Below, piece after piece: positions 45,223-56,215 of a stretch of DNA of 64,000 bases. Within the stretch, counting starts at the first letter, position 1; each line of letters begins with the position of its first letter. The notes under the pieces were generated by a model. That model searched no databases, had not been told where the DNA came from, and was given only the letters and a program-made list of their open reading frames with translations. The stretch is taken from the NCBI GenBank assembly GCA_028564925.1, contig CM053028.1:623183266-623247265 (forward strand), in the 5' to 3' direction. The DNA is from Lithobates sylvaticus (lineage: Eukaryota > Chordata > Amphibia > Anura > Ranidae). The position numbers and the translations under genes were made by a program.

Positions 45223-46457
45223 AGAAGAAAGCCTTGCTTGTCATGGATAGGGGTGAATACTTTTGAAATTTGATTTTCTGGTATTCATGCAGAACAAATG
45301 TATGTGCAGTTTAGCAGGGCAAATAGATCTGCAATTTTCTTTATAAATCTACCCCCATATGTATTACTTTGTTTTGCTATCCCCAGTATTGCCAAAAAAC
45401 AAGCTCATAGCAGAAATGTAAAAAAAAATTCCATGGGTGACAGATAATAGCAAGTGGCTGACCAACGCCTGCATACCTCTGAAGGGCATGTAGCCACTCA
45501 GGGCTGTACACATGCCATGGCCTTGAGGCTTTGTTTTAACAATGAAACCCATGTAAGGCCCTTTTCACACAGATGGCCAGAGGGCAGTAAAAACAGGGGA
45601 TTCAGATGCAGTTTTACCCCCCCCCCCCAACCTTCCACCTAAAGCCTTACATACAGCCAAGGGGGCTGCTCACATGCCACAGCCAGTGGCTGTGGCAAAT
45701 TTAACACAGTACAGTATGCCAAGTTAACAGTTGGCACCGCCTGTCAAACTCATGCATTTAAGTCCATAGGGCTAAACTACAATCGCAAACCAAACGCTAG
45801 GCTAGCTGTTGTGACCTATTGGTACACAGGGGAGCTGGAATTTAGAAAAAAAAAACATGGCCTTTAAACCTCAAAAAATTGTGCTTCAATACGAGTCCAT
45901 CAGAATGTTTAAAGAGGATCATCAGAAAAGTTTAAAATGTTTTCAGGTCCGTAAGTACAAGGATTTCCATAGCATCTGTATTACGGGGGTCATGTTCGTA
46001 CCTTACAGAATAGATAGGTTCCTTACATTGGATCATGAAAGATGGTGACATCAGATGCCAGCTCCTCCTTTTATACGAGGTCCAACTGCCGTCATCAACT
46101 CAACCAATCTAAGGAAGCCGGAGGTGTGTAGGTGGAATTGGGTCAACATGAACCATCAAGAATTTCCAGAGTTTCCACCATGTTGAACTTGGTTAGAGAC
46201 TTTCTCCAAACCTCCCTTAGAAAAGAGAGCTGTGAATGTCCTATATGGAGACCGGTAAAAATGCCAACATTTGCTCCATTGGATTCCTGCCAATCATTAT
46301 TTAAAAAAGAAAGATTAGACCCACTTGGGGAATCTATGGGGTAATGCAAGCTGTTTGTATTTGGGCAGGACACCCAACTTGATTTCTGTACAAAAACTAA
46401 GGGGGACCTGCAAGCCATTGCTTTCATGAAGACAGAACTCTTGTTTTGAACGACATC
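45223..46457. other. Downstream of M3, no gene seen
   Basis: Contains a half MITE (AGGCCCTTTTCACACAGATG at 45556) and a C run near 45620. The part next to 46458 should be the M3 3' untranslated region. No second finger exon. Confidence 0.45.
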
Positions 46458-47329
46458 TCAGATAATGGGCACTTCTATCCTGTGCATTTTCCTCCGATGC
46501 TTGGCCAGCCCCGACTTCTGCCTGAAGAACTTGCCGCAGTGCGGACAGGAAAATGGTTTCTCCCCCGTATGAAGTCTCATGTGGTCCATGAGATGTTGTT
46601 TCTTGGTGAAACCTTTCCCACACTCCGAGCAGGAATAGGGCTTCTCTCCAGAGTGCATCTTTTCATGAATGATAAAGACGGACCTGGCGATGAAACCTTT
46701 GCCGCATTCGGAGCACATATAGGGATAGTCACCTGTATGGATCCGCTTATGCTTCACCATGTCGGACTTGTCGGTGAAGCACTTCCCACATATGGAACAT
46801 TCATAGGGCTTCTCACCCGAGTGAATCCTACGGTGGCTAATGAGCGTTCTCTTGTTGGTGAAATGTTTGCCGCATTCGAGACAGAAAAATGGCTTCTCGC
46901 CTGTGTGAGTCCTTTGGTGGGAGTCCAAGGAAGCCTTCTGGGCAAAACATTTGCCACACTCAAAGCAGGAATATGGCTTCTCTCCTGTGTGGGTCCTTTC
47001 ATGGAGGACGACATTTGATTTTTCTCCAAATCGCTTCCCGCAGATCGAACAGGAGAATGGCTTCTCCCCCGTGTGAACTCTCTGGTGCTTAATGAGATTG
47101 GAGTTCTGGTCAAAGCACTTGCCACATTCAGAACACGAATATGGTTTCTCTCCCAGGTGGACAGTCTGGATGTGTCTGAGGAGGCTGGACCTCCGGCTGT
47201 AACACTTCCCACACTTAGAACATGAAGCCGATTCATCGCCTTTACGGGCATTACGAGATGTTATGGATTTGGAAGTGTCTTCTCCTTCATTATCCATTGA
47301 GGTCAAGGTATGGCTTTCATGTTGGCCAT
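46458..47329 (-). CDS. M3 finger exon: nine C2H2 zinc fingers
   Basis: Minus-strand acceptor TTTCATCCAG; the first codon is completed by the preceding exon (S-T-D-GQHESHTLTSMDNEG). Nine consecutive fingers of the CX2CX12HX3-4H type with TGEKPY/F linkers, e.g. [19 protein letters not shown] and KPFSCPHCGKFFRQKSG, all Cys/His ligands present; stop TGA at 46458-46460. Predicted contact residues differ between fingers, so a long specific DNA site is possible. A nuclear transcription regulator by family. No stop or frame break; the counted start at 47306 is only an internal TTG, the true start lies in exon 50174-50294. Confidence 0.93.
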
Positions 47330-47389
47330 CTGGATGAAAAGGAGAAAAGAACAGGTATTATTAAACAAAGACATTAGGGGAAATACACT

Positions 47390-47985
47390 TTATGGCCAAA
47401 CATATGTGTGCACCTGACGATCACACCAACCTATATGAAATAAATATTTAGTCAACCCTTCAGATTATTGAGTTCATAAGTTTCCGGTGAAGGTACAGCT
47501 AACGCTCCAGCATACAAAGATATTTTAGACAATTCTACACTTCTAACCTTGTGGCAACAGTTCCAGCATGACCGTGCCCCAAAGGCAGCTTCACAAAAGA
47601 CATGGCTTCACACCTTTGGTATAGAGAAACTCAAGTGGCCTGCAGAGAGCCTTGACCTCAACCTTGTTGAACACCTTTGGGATGAACTGGAACGTAAGTT
47701 GCGAGCCAGGTCATCCCATCCAACATCTGTACCTAAAAATTCTCCATAGGCAGAATGGGCACAAATTCACACAGACACACTCCTAAATCTTGGGGAAAGC
47801 TTTCTCGGACGAGTGGAGGCTGCTAAAGGTGCAAAAGGAGAGCCAACTCCAAGCTGATGGTCATGGGTTTGGAATGGGATATCCAAAAAACCCATATACA
47901 GTAAGTGTGATAGTAAGATATCCACTTTGGGCCATATTGCGCCAAATTATTGCCATAAACTTTTTGGCAAAATGTTTAATTTATA
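47390..47985 (+). mobile_element. Degraded Tc1-like element, second family
   Basis: The frame 47549-47749 reads FQHDRAPKAASQKTWLHTFG, then SLDLNLVEHLWDELERKLRA, the C-terminal part of a Tc1 transposase with the last catalytic region. Left terminus resembles ACACTTTATGGCCAAACATA. The N-terminal half is missing. It lies in the M3 intron. Confidence 0.7.
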
Positions 47986-48091
47986 CAATCAGTTGACAGA
48001 ATTCTGACACTGGGCACATGCTGACACTGTCTACTGACCGAGGACATGGAGAATCTAGGACTCCTTTCTGGATTTAGTGCTTAGTACTCAC

Positions 48092-48164
48092 CAGTGCTGA
48101 TCTCTGGAGGGATTTCATCCTCTTCCTCTTTAACAAAGATTTTAATATTAAGCAAATCTGCAGC
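48092..48164 (-). CDS. M3 exon: short acidic FAX-like module
   Basis: Minus-strand acceptor TTTCAG, donor CTG|GTGAGT, 73 nt, phase 0 to 1. Encodes AADLLNIKIFVKEEEDEIPP, then EIST. Joins the finger exon in phase. Confidence 0.82.
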
Positions 48165-48283
48165 CTGAAATAAAGAATACACGTATTATATCAACTAAAC
48201 AGATAACGGCCATATCCCCTAAATCCATCACAGATCATATCAATTCAAATTTATATTTAGTACGATCCTAAGAGTCCTGCTAC

Positions 48284-48378
48284 CTGATAAACCTGCGAGC
48301 TCCTACAGCTTGTCTGTGTGGACACCTCGGATGATGGAGGACAAGGACATTCTGGTGGGTTTTTGTTAATGGATCCAT
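48284..48378 (-). CDS. M3 exon: DGSS-type module
   Basis: Minus-strand acceptor TCCTACAG, donor CAG|GTAGCA, 95 nt, phase 1 to 0. Encodes DGSINKNPPECPCPPSSEVS, then TQTSCRSSQVYQ. More diverged than the other copies but fully open. Confidence 0.8.
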
Positions 48379-48465
48379 CTGTAGGAAACACAAAAATATA
48401 GATTGGATTTCCTAGATGTCTGTATTATATTTTCAAAGCTGAGGTTTAACCAGCCTATAGTTTGC

Positions 48466-49470
48466 TTTCCTGGAGGTCTACTGCTCCCGTGAATGAATTC
48501 TGAATAATCTCAGAATCATCTCAAACTGATGTTATTGACAAAAGCCCAAAGCCCATGGACACAGCCACCCAACTTGCCCACAACCTAATTTTACATCGTT
48601 ATTGTCAGTGGGAGGAATAGTGGCATATATTTTGCTTTCCTGGAGGTCTACTGCTCCTGTCAATGAATTCAGAATAATCTCAGAATCATCTCAAACTGAT
48701 ATTATAGACAAAAGCGCAAAGCCCATGGACACAACCACCCAATTTACCCACAACCTAATTTTTCATCGTTGGTGTCAGTGGGAGGTATAGTGGCCCATCG
48801 TTGGTGTCAGTGGGAGGTATAGTGGCCCATCGTTGGTGTCAGTGGGAGGTATAGTGGCTCATCACTGGTGTCAGTGGGAGGAATAGTAGCCCATCGTTGG
48901 TGTCAGTCTGGGAGGGGGGAGTGGCCCATTGCTGGTGTCAGTGGGAGGGGCATCACTGGTGTCAGTGGGGGGGGGGCATCACTGGTGTCAGTGGGAGGAA
49001 TAGTGGCCCATGGTTGGCATCATTGGGAGGAATAGTGGCCCATGGTTGGCATCAGTGGGAGGAATAGTGGCCCATGGTTGGTGTCAGTGGGAGGAATAGT
49101 GGCCCATGGTTGGTGTCAGTGGGAGGAATAGTGGTCCATCCATGTCAGTGAGAGGAATAGTGGCCCGTCATTGGTGTCAGTGGAAGGAATAGTGGCCCAT
49201 CGTTGGTGTCAGTGGGAGGAATAGTGGCCCATTGTTGGTGTCAGTGGGAGGAATTGTGCCCCATTGTTGGTATCAATAGAAGGAACAGTGCCCCATTGCT
49301 AGTGTCAGAGGGAGGGATAATAGTGCCCTTTTGATGGTGTCAGTGGAAGAAATAATGCCCCATTGTTGGTGTCAGCTACAGGAATTATGCCCCATTGTTG
49401 GTGTCAGTGGATGGAATAGTGGTCCAAGGGTCGAATAAAGGAAAGCAAGGGGCCACAGTTTGGAGAACAG
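48466..49470. repeat. 170 bp duplication plus ~33 bp minisatellite (hAT-related)
   Basis: TTTGCTTTCCTGGAGGTCTA recurs at 48471 and 48641 (170 bp apart). From about 48765 to 49430 run about 20 units of GGTGTCAGTGGGAGGAATAG plus TGGCCCATCGTT, the reverse complement of the array at 1925-2345. CAGTTTGGAGAACAG near 49456 matches the terminal repeat of the element at 1875-2480. Confidence 0.85.
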
Positions 49471-49778
49471 TTTTTCACCTTCCTCCTGCTGTGCGCTAAG
49501 AATTGAAGTCGATCATGCCAGGTTCTATTGCCCGATAAGGTTGCCTGCAGTTCCAACGCTATCTGATTATAGAGTTATGGCAAAGAAAGCACCACTGGCA
49601 TTCCTTTGGGTCTGAATGGCCAAGGCTGACCATTAAGGGTGACATGTCTAAAGGGATGTTGGGATTAGCCTTTTCAACCAGTTGCAGGACAAATATACAG
49701 AGCCCAAAATGGTCAATAAAGAATCTCTGAACTAGGAGAATCTGGGACTCTTTTCTGGATTAAGTATTTATTACTCAC

Positions 49779-49880
49779 CTGTGCTGATCTCTGAAGGGAT
49801 TTCCTCCTCTTTAATCTTCAAAGGTCTTCTGTCCTTCTCCAATGTGACATTTCCTGGAGTCTCTCTGGTGTCTCCGGGGT
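49779..49880 (-). CDS. M3 exon: acidic FAX-like module
   Basis: Minus-strand acceptor TTTACAG, donor CAG|GTGAGT, 102 nt, phase 1 to 1. Encodes DPGDTRETPGNVTLEKDRRP, then LKIKEEEIPSEIST. Joins neighbours in phase. Confidence 0.8.
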
Positions 49881-50173
49881 CTGTAAATAAAGATGAGAGT
49901 GAAGCCCCCTGTACTGAGATGTATGAGAGACCCCAGAGAGTGTGTGTGGGGGGAGACTGGTCACGTCTCTTGGCTGGTAACACACAATGACAAGATGTGA
50001 GGAGGAGAGCCGGAGACTAATAGAGGCTGATGTCTCCTGACTCCCCCACTGGGCACATACTGTCTCCCCATTACTGTCTACTGACAGAGGAGGGGGGGAG
50101 AAGAAGAGATTGTTGTAGTGACTGAACAAGGAGAATCTGGGACTCTTCTCTGGATTTACTGTTTATCACTCAC

Positions 50174-50294
50174 CTGTGCTGATCCCCAGAGGAAATTCCT
50201 GCTCCCTACATGGCTTTTTGTCCATCTCTTCATCATCATTCATAGCTTCAACTTTAATGATATTTAGGTCGTCCTCTTCGAGGTCCTCCATCAT
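50174..50294 (-). CDS. M3 first coding exon: KRAB-tail/acidic fusion
   Basis: Donor CAG|GTGAGT in phase 1. From the Met at 50294: MMEDLEEDDLNIIKVEAMND, then an acidic/Lys part and EFPLGIST. Just upstream in frame is [12 protein letters not shown], the tail of a KRAB-like exon, so this exon seems to fuse KRAB-tail and acidic modules. The frame meets a TAG about 75 nt upstream of the Met, and no Met lies between, so 50294 is the preferred start. With the other four exons (121+102+95+73+872 nt) this gives 421 codons including the stop. A missing upstream exon spliced in near 50330 is the alternative. Confidence 0.65.
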
Positions 50295-50329
50295 GGTGTC
50301 CTTGTATAGATCCTTGTGTCCTTCTAAAA

Positions 50330-51707
50330 GCTTCCTTTGTCCATGACTAGAAATCCAACTGGTTGGCTGCTACATATATTTACCTGCAATAGATGAGTTT
50401 AGAAAGGAAGAAATATAACTTGCAATTTTGGTTACCAGTCCAAAAACCCCAACAGGATAGTTTTGGGCAGAGTAAGAAGGGTTAAAACCCATCAGTTTAT
50501 TTTTTTTGCTGCCCGTATCCCTTTGGGGGGGTTCCTTTGTTTTCTGTCTCAAAGACCCTACAGCATGTGTCAAACACAAGGCCCACAGATCAAATCCGGC
50601 CCGCCAGGCCATTCCATGTGGCCATCTCACCTTTCCTGCAGCTGTGGCACCCCCCTCGTATCTGCCCCTACCTTGTCTCAGCAGTCGGCAGCAGAGAGGA
50701 AGACAGAACTCCTCCACCAGATCCTGCGCTCCTCTGCACATCATCAGAGATGCTTGTCTCTACGCGCCCACACCCCTGTCTCAGCATTCGGCAACAGAGT
50801 GTAGGACAGAACTCTTCCTACAGATCCTGCGCCTCTCTTTGCTGCCGGAGCACCACCTCGTCTTCACCTCCCCTGGTCTCAGCATTCGAAGATGTTGCAT
50901 CATGTTCGAAATTTCATAAATTAAGCCTTATCCATAGCCTGTATATACTGCATTATATATACCCTTCACTGCCGCCTGGAGTATTTTTAGGGCACACCGG
51001 CCGATCGCATGGAAGATGCCATCATTTAAGAGCAGATAAAGAGAAAAAAGGAACTGCCCTATTGGTTAGTATGGGTTTCCCCCCTTACTGACACCCTAAT
51101 AATGACTGATTTGGGCTTAGTCTACAATGTGACAGATATGTACTGTAGTAATGTTATTTCTTTGTCTCCCCTGTATTAAAAAAAGAATGCAATATTACCT
51201 CTTCGTCTCTGTGCAGCCATTCCTCAGCCTGAACCCTCCACCAACATTCTGCACTCACTGGTACTCTTCCCTGTCGTCTTTTTTCCAGGGCTACAACAAA
51301 ATGGCCACCAGCGTTTTCACAGCAAACGCACATCCAAATCTTTAAATTTTGAATCATAATAGCATACCTCAATTAAAGCAAAGAACATCTGGCTTATCAA
51401 AAAACGAAATTCGTTGTATTTAAGGAACTGTACTTGAGCAAACGGGATCTCCGTGCTACAAGAAAATGGCTGCATCAAAGCTGCAAATGTAATGTAAAGA
51501 AATCGTCCTCTAGAGGGAGCACTGTGTGATCTCAGGTCAATAGGCAGGGCTTCTTGCGACCATGTTGTTGTAGCTCAGAGGAGAGGGCAGGAACGAGATT
51601 GGCAATGTTGGATTGCTCCTGGTGGGGGTCTGGGATCCGAATAGTTAGAAGGCAATAATGTACACTTAATATTATACACAGGAGGCTAGTTAGAAAAAAT
51701 ATTACAT

Positions 51708-51800
<93 letters not shown>

Positions 51801-52352
51801 ACAATGATTTTCTTTTCTTTTAATTAGTGTCCTCATTGCAGGAGGCAGACATTTTGTTGTAGCTCAAGGAGGAGTCCTCAGCCTGGAAAGTGGTTGCATG
51901 GTGAGCAGGAGAAGATAATGTCCTTTTATGAATATGCAATCAGTCACCTTTCAGATTAAACTAAAACCCTTCATATCATGCATGAACAGATAGCTACATA
52001 ATTAGCCAAAGTTTTTAATTTCATTCCTAGCCTAATCGCCATATCACATCGAATTAATTGTGGCGTAAGATCTGACATGCCTTACCTGGGTGGTCATGTA
52101 GATCCTACCTACACCAACATCTGGAAAGGTGTCCTTCAGCACAGTGATTGTCATTCTGTTCTCACCCCCTAAAGACGTTCCCCTCCGGGGATGCAACCAA
52201 TATGGAGGTTCCTAAGATGTGACTGCAGCCTTTTTAACTCAGTTTTGGCTAAGTATGTAGTAACTGATGCCTCCTGGGACCGGCTGGTAACTATTATAGG
52301 AGTCCCTCTCCACCATTATTGGTCATTTTACATTTAATAGGTCTCTTGCCAG
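50330..52352. other. Between M3 and P2, no gene seen
   Basis: Possible shared upstream region of the divergent M3 and P2. 50570-50640 (GTGTCAAACACAAGGCCCAC) is a hAT-type element end, and 50640-50900 holds a ~95 bp duplication (CAGAACTC.TCC.CCAGATCCTGCGC). No promoter motif is certain. The long open frames here are not supported. Confidence 0.45.
51706..51796. repeat. (CA)n(TA)n microsatellite
   Basis: CA repeat 51706-51728 followed by TA repeat to about 51796. Confidence 0.95.
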
Positions 52353-52465
52353 GTATGGATGAGCTTTGGGTGTTTTCTCCACGGAGGAGTGGGAGTATAT
52401 AGAAGGAAACAAAGATCTCTACAGAGACGTCATGATGGAGAACTGGCCAACCCTCACATCGCCTG
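52353..52465 (+). CDS. P2 exon: KRAB A-box-like, damaged start
   Basis: Encodes [20 protein letters not shown], then VMMENWPTLTSP, donor CTG|GTAAGA in phase 1. The part normally reading DVTVYFSM is altered: the conserved Met is Thr, and if the acceptor is TTGCCAG (52352) an in-frame TGA follows at 52360. Translation could start at the Met pair in VMMEN, as inferred for M3. Function as a KRAB-like box is doubtful. Confidence 0.65.
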
Positions 52466-53062
52466 GTAAGAGAAGACTTTATTTTCTTGTAAAGAGAAGA
52501 GTATTGAGGATCCTCCTAGATACACACATCCTCTAACGGAGGGGTAGGCAATCCCCGGCACTGGTGCTACCAGTGGCACATAAAGCCTCTTTTTCCGGCA
52601 CTTGTTATTTCCCTCCCCCATCAGCAGAGCACCGCAGGGAAGTGTCAGTAAGACATTAATGCATTCCAATTTCAGAATTTCCCACACCTGCACTGAGGGG
52701 AAGGCACTGCGCCCCCCACACATTGTAAAAGATGGGAAACATTGTTTGGTTCTTTATCCTTGCTGTAGCTGCGATCGTCAGCTTTTGTGATGGGGAAGAG
52801 ATTGGGTGCAGTTCTACTAGGGGGAGGCGGTCCCTGTTTCCAGGAGGCGGACTGTCATTGGCCACTGCTAAAGCCAATCACAGTCCTGCTAGCCCCGCCC
52901 ACCATCTGGAGGAAGATGATTTACTTGGTTGCTACCACCAATCTCAGAAAGAAGGGATTTCACTGATTGAGAAAACCACAATCAGGTGACAATATTCCTG
53001 AACCTTTGCGTCACTTAATACTGAACCCCGGCACTATGTGTCCCTTTAAGCCACAGCCAGTA

Positions 53063-54035
53063 TTAACCACTTCAGCCCCGGACCAATTGGCAGCCAAAGG
53101 ACCAGGCCCCTTTTTTGCGATTCGGCACTGCGTCGCTTTAACTGACATTTGCGCGGTCGTGCGACGTGGCTCCAAAACAAAATTGGCGTCCTTTTTTTCC
53201 CACAAATAGAGCTTTCTTTTGGTGGTATTTGATCGCTCCTGCGGTTTTTATTTTTTGCGCTATAAACAAAAATAGAGCGACAATTTTGAAAACAATGCAA
53301 TATTTTTTGCTTTTTGCTATAATAAATATCCCCAAAAAATATATAAAAAAACATTTTTTTTTTCCTCAGTTTAGGACGATACGTATTCTTCTACATATTT
53401 TTGGTAAAAAAAATCGCAATTAGCGATTATTGTTTGGTTTGCGCAAAAGTTATAGCGTTTACAAAATAGGGGATAGTTTTATAGCATTTTTATTAATATT
53501 TTTTTTTTTACTAGTAATGGCGGCGATCAGCGATTTTTATTGTGACTGCGACATTATGGCGGACACATCGGACATTTTTGGGACCATTGTAGCAATCAAT
53601 GCTATTTAAATGCATTGATTCCTGTATAAATGACAGTTGTAGTGAAAGAGTTAACCACTAGGGGGAGGGGAGGGGTTATGGGCTGTGACGTGTGTGTTTT
53701 TTTTACATTAGGGGGCGGGGCTGACGTCTGACGTCATTGATCGGCTTTCCCGATGACCGGGAACAGCCAATTAATGACAGGCAGTGTAGGAAGCGTGGGG
53801 AGAGGTTTGTTTACACATACCTCTCCCCGTTCTTCAGCTCCGTGACCCGATCGCGGGACACCAGCGGCGATCGGGTCCGCTGGTCCCGCGGCGGGGTCAC
53901 GGAGCTCCCGACCGCTGGCGGCGCGCGCGCGGCCCACAGGCAGGCAAATGCAAAATCACGTTTATATACGGGATTTTGCCTGCCCGTGCCATTCTGCCGC
54001 AGTATATCTGCGTGAGGCGGTCGGGAAGCGGTTAA
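53063..54035. mobile_element. Complete TTAA-type DNA element (CACTTCAGCCCC family)
   Basis: TTAACCACTTCAGCCCCGG at the left, GGTCGGGAAGCGGTTAA at the right, TTAA at both edges, 973 bp. Right half has a palindromic GC-rich block (CCGTGACCCGATCGCGGGAC / GGTCACGGAGC). Non-coding, mobilised in trans by inference. Copies at 7300-8100 and 41490-41592. Confidence 0.88.
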
Positions 54036-54557
54036 AGGGGTGTTTCAGCTAAAAAAAATTTTTTTTAAAAGTCAGCAGCTAAAAAAAAGTAGCTGCTGAC
54101 TTTTAATAAGTACACTTACCCTCCCAGGGCGCCCGCGATGTCGGTCGTGGAAGCCGAGATGTACCTCGGCGCTCCGGTCCCAGCGCCGCCATCCTCAGTA
54201 ATGGAAACGGGCAGCAAAGTCTACGGCTTCACTGCCCGTTTCCTACTGCGCATGCGCGAGTCGTCGCGCGGCCTACTGCGCATGCGCGAGTCGTCGTGCG
54301 GCGCTTTGTGAATGGGGAGCGCGATGTGTTGTGGGACACACAGTTCCCATAACACACCGCGCCCCATTCACTAGAAGACGGCGCTAGGAGCAGAAGACAG
54401 AACAGCTCCGCAGAACAGGAAGAGGCAGATTAGGACGATCTGCCTAGCAACAGCCATTTCTGGTAAGTAAAAAAAAAATGTTTTATTTTTTTTTCATTTT
54501 AAATTTTTATTAAAATTTTTATCAAGTTTTTTTTTTCAGGGTGGCCCTCCACTTTAA
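54032..54557. mobile_element. Second TTAA-type MITE sharing an edge
   Basis: TTAAAGGGGTGTTTCAGC to CCCTCCACTTTAA; uses the TTAA (54032-54035) of the preceding element as its left edge. Contains a 36 bp direct duplication (CTACTGCGCATGCGCGAGTC). Confidence 0.7.
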
Positions 54558-54742
54558 GTGCAATGAAAATCACACCTAACTTTTGCTGCAGCGCTTCGCG
54601 CCATACTTTTCCTCGGCTGTGGGGGCCCAACCTATGATCCTGCACACAGGCCCACTGCTTTCAGAAAATACCCCTGAACTGAGCTCATCATTGTGCATCC
54701 ATTTCAGATGCTTGTATGTGACATCACATACATCATATACAT

Positions 54743-55343
54743 CAGGGGTGGCCAACCAGTGGCCCAGGGGCCAAATGTGGCCCGCGGAGCCCTCCGGTGT
54801 GGCCCGCGACCTCCTGCTCTGGAATGGCGGGTTAGCAAGCCCAGATCGCAGGTTGCCGACCAGTCATACCACAACATGAGTGTTGTGAATGAAGCTGGTG
54901 GTAGAGGAAGAAAGTGCCTGCAGAGCAGAGCCCCATAAGCCGATGCTTCCTGTACAGCGCCAGCTTTTGCCACAGGCAGAGTCTATGGCAAAGTTCAGTT
55001 AACCCGCAGGATAGACACAGGTGCACTACGCTGCACCTGCAGTGGGGGTAAACCGCAGCACATCAGTGTGAAAGTCTTATGCCCTTTTCACGCGATCGGC
55101 CCTACCCAATCGGACCCTCAATTCACTTCTACAGAGCGGCAGATGTAAACAGACTTTTGTCTGTTTACTCCCGCCTGCCTCCAATCTGATCCTACAAAAA
55201 AAGAAAATCTGTGTGGATCGGATTGGAGAGCCTATAGAGTAGCCGTGACCTGTCATCCGCCCCCGCTCCGCTCATTGTGGCCATGTGACTGGTTACCAAT
55301 TTGCTTAAGTGGCCCTCGCTCTTAAAAAGGTTGGGCACCCCTG
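54743..55343. mobile_element. hAT-type element, 601 bp, 8 bp target duplication ATATACAT
   Basis: Terminal repeats CAGGGGTGGCCAACC and GGTTGGGCACCCCTG; ATATACAT at 54735-54742 and 55344-55351. No transposase; non-autonomous. Confidence 0.93.
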
Positions 55344-55429
55344 ATATACATCATATATATCACATACATCATATATATCACATACATCACATACATTACA
55401 TACATCACATAGAAGCACGTGGGCTGGAT

Positions 55430-56215
55430 GCGAGAGGTGGATGAGTGTGCCAGGACAGGTAGATGTGTCTCATCTTTGCTTCCTTTCACCACTCTGCATA
55501 TCACGCATATCATAGATGAGAAGAGAGTACAGCGGTGGGGAAAAGGAGCAGGAGGGGTTCAGAGGTGGGACAGAAGAGCAGTAGGTACAGCAGTGGGGCA
55601 GATGTGCAGGGAGTTAGAGTGGTGGAAGAGATGAGAAGGGGGTTCAGCAGTGGGACAGAAGAGCAGGGGGGTTCAGTGTCGGGCCAGATGAGAAGGGGGT
55701 TTAGTGGTGGGACAGGAAAGCAAGGGTAGAGCAGTGGGGCAGATGTGAAAGGAGGTGTATTGGTGGGACAGATGAGCAGGGGGTTACAGTGGTGGGGCAG
55801 GAAAGCAGGGGGAACAGAGGTGAGACAGATGTGCAGGAGGTACATTGGTGGGGCAGATGAAAACCCAGGTTACAGGGGTGAGGAAGATGAGAAAGCGGGT
55901 TACAGTGGTGGGGCAGATGAGATAGCGGGTTACAGTGGTGGGGCAGATGAGAAAGCGGGTTACAGTGGTGGAGCAGATGAGAAACCCAGGTTACAGTGGT
56001 GAGGAAGATGAGAAAGCGGGTTACAGTGGTGGGGCAGATGAGAAAGCGGGTTACAGTGTTAGGACATATGAGAAGGGGATTCAGCAGTGAGGCAGAAGAG
56101 CATGGGGATGTGGTGGTGGAGCAGATGTGCAGGGAGGTACAGTGATGGGGAAGATGTGAAAAGGGTTACATTGATGGGGCAGATGAGCAGGAGGGTTACA
56201 GTGGTGGGACAGATG
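55430..56215. repeat. ~30 bp minisatellite
   Basis: Units of GGTGGGGCAGATGAGAAAGC plus GGGTTACAGT and variants. Open frames (YSGGADEKAG repeats) arise because 30 is a multiple of three. Confidence 0.9.

Noticed and set aside
46446-47018. Plus-strand 190-residue frame opposite the M3 fingers
   Set aside because: Antisense shadow of the repeated finger-coding sequence.
50463-51091. Three overlapping plus-strand frames of 110-180 residues
   Set aside because: Overlap a hAT-type repeat and a local duplication; no domain or splice signals matching the cluster.
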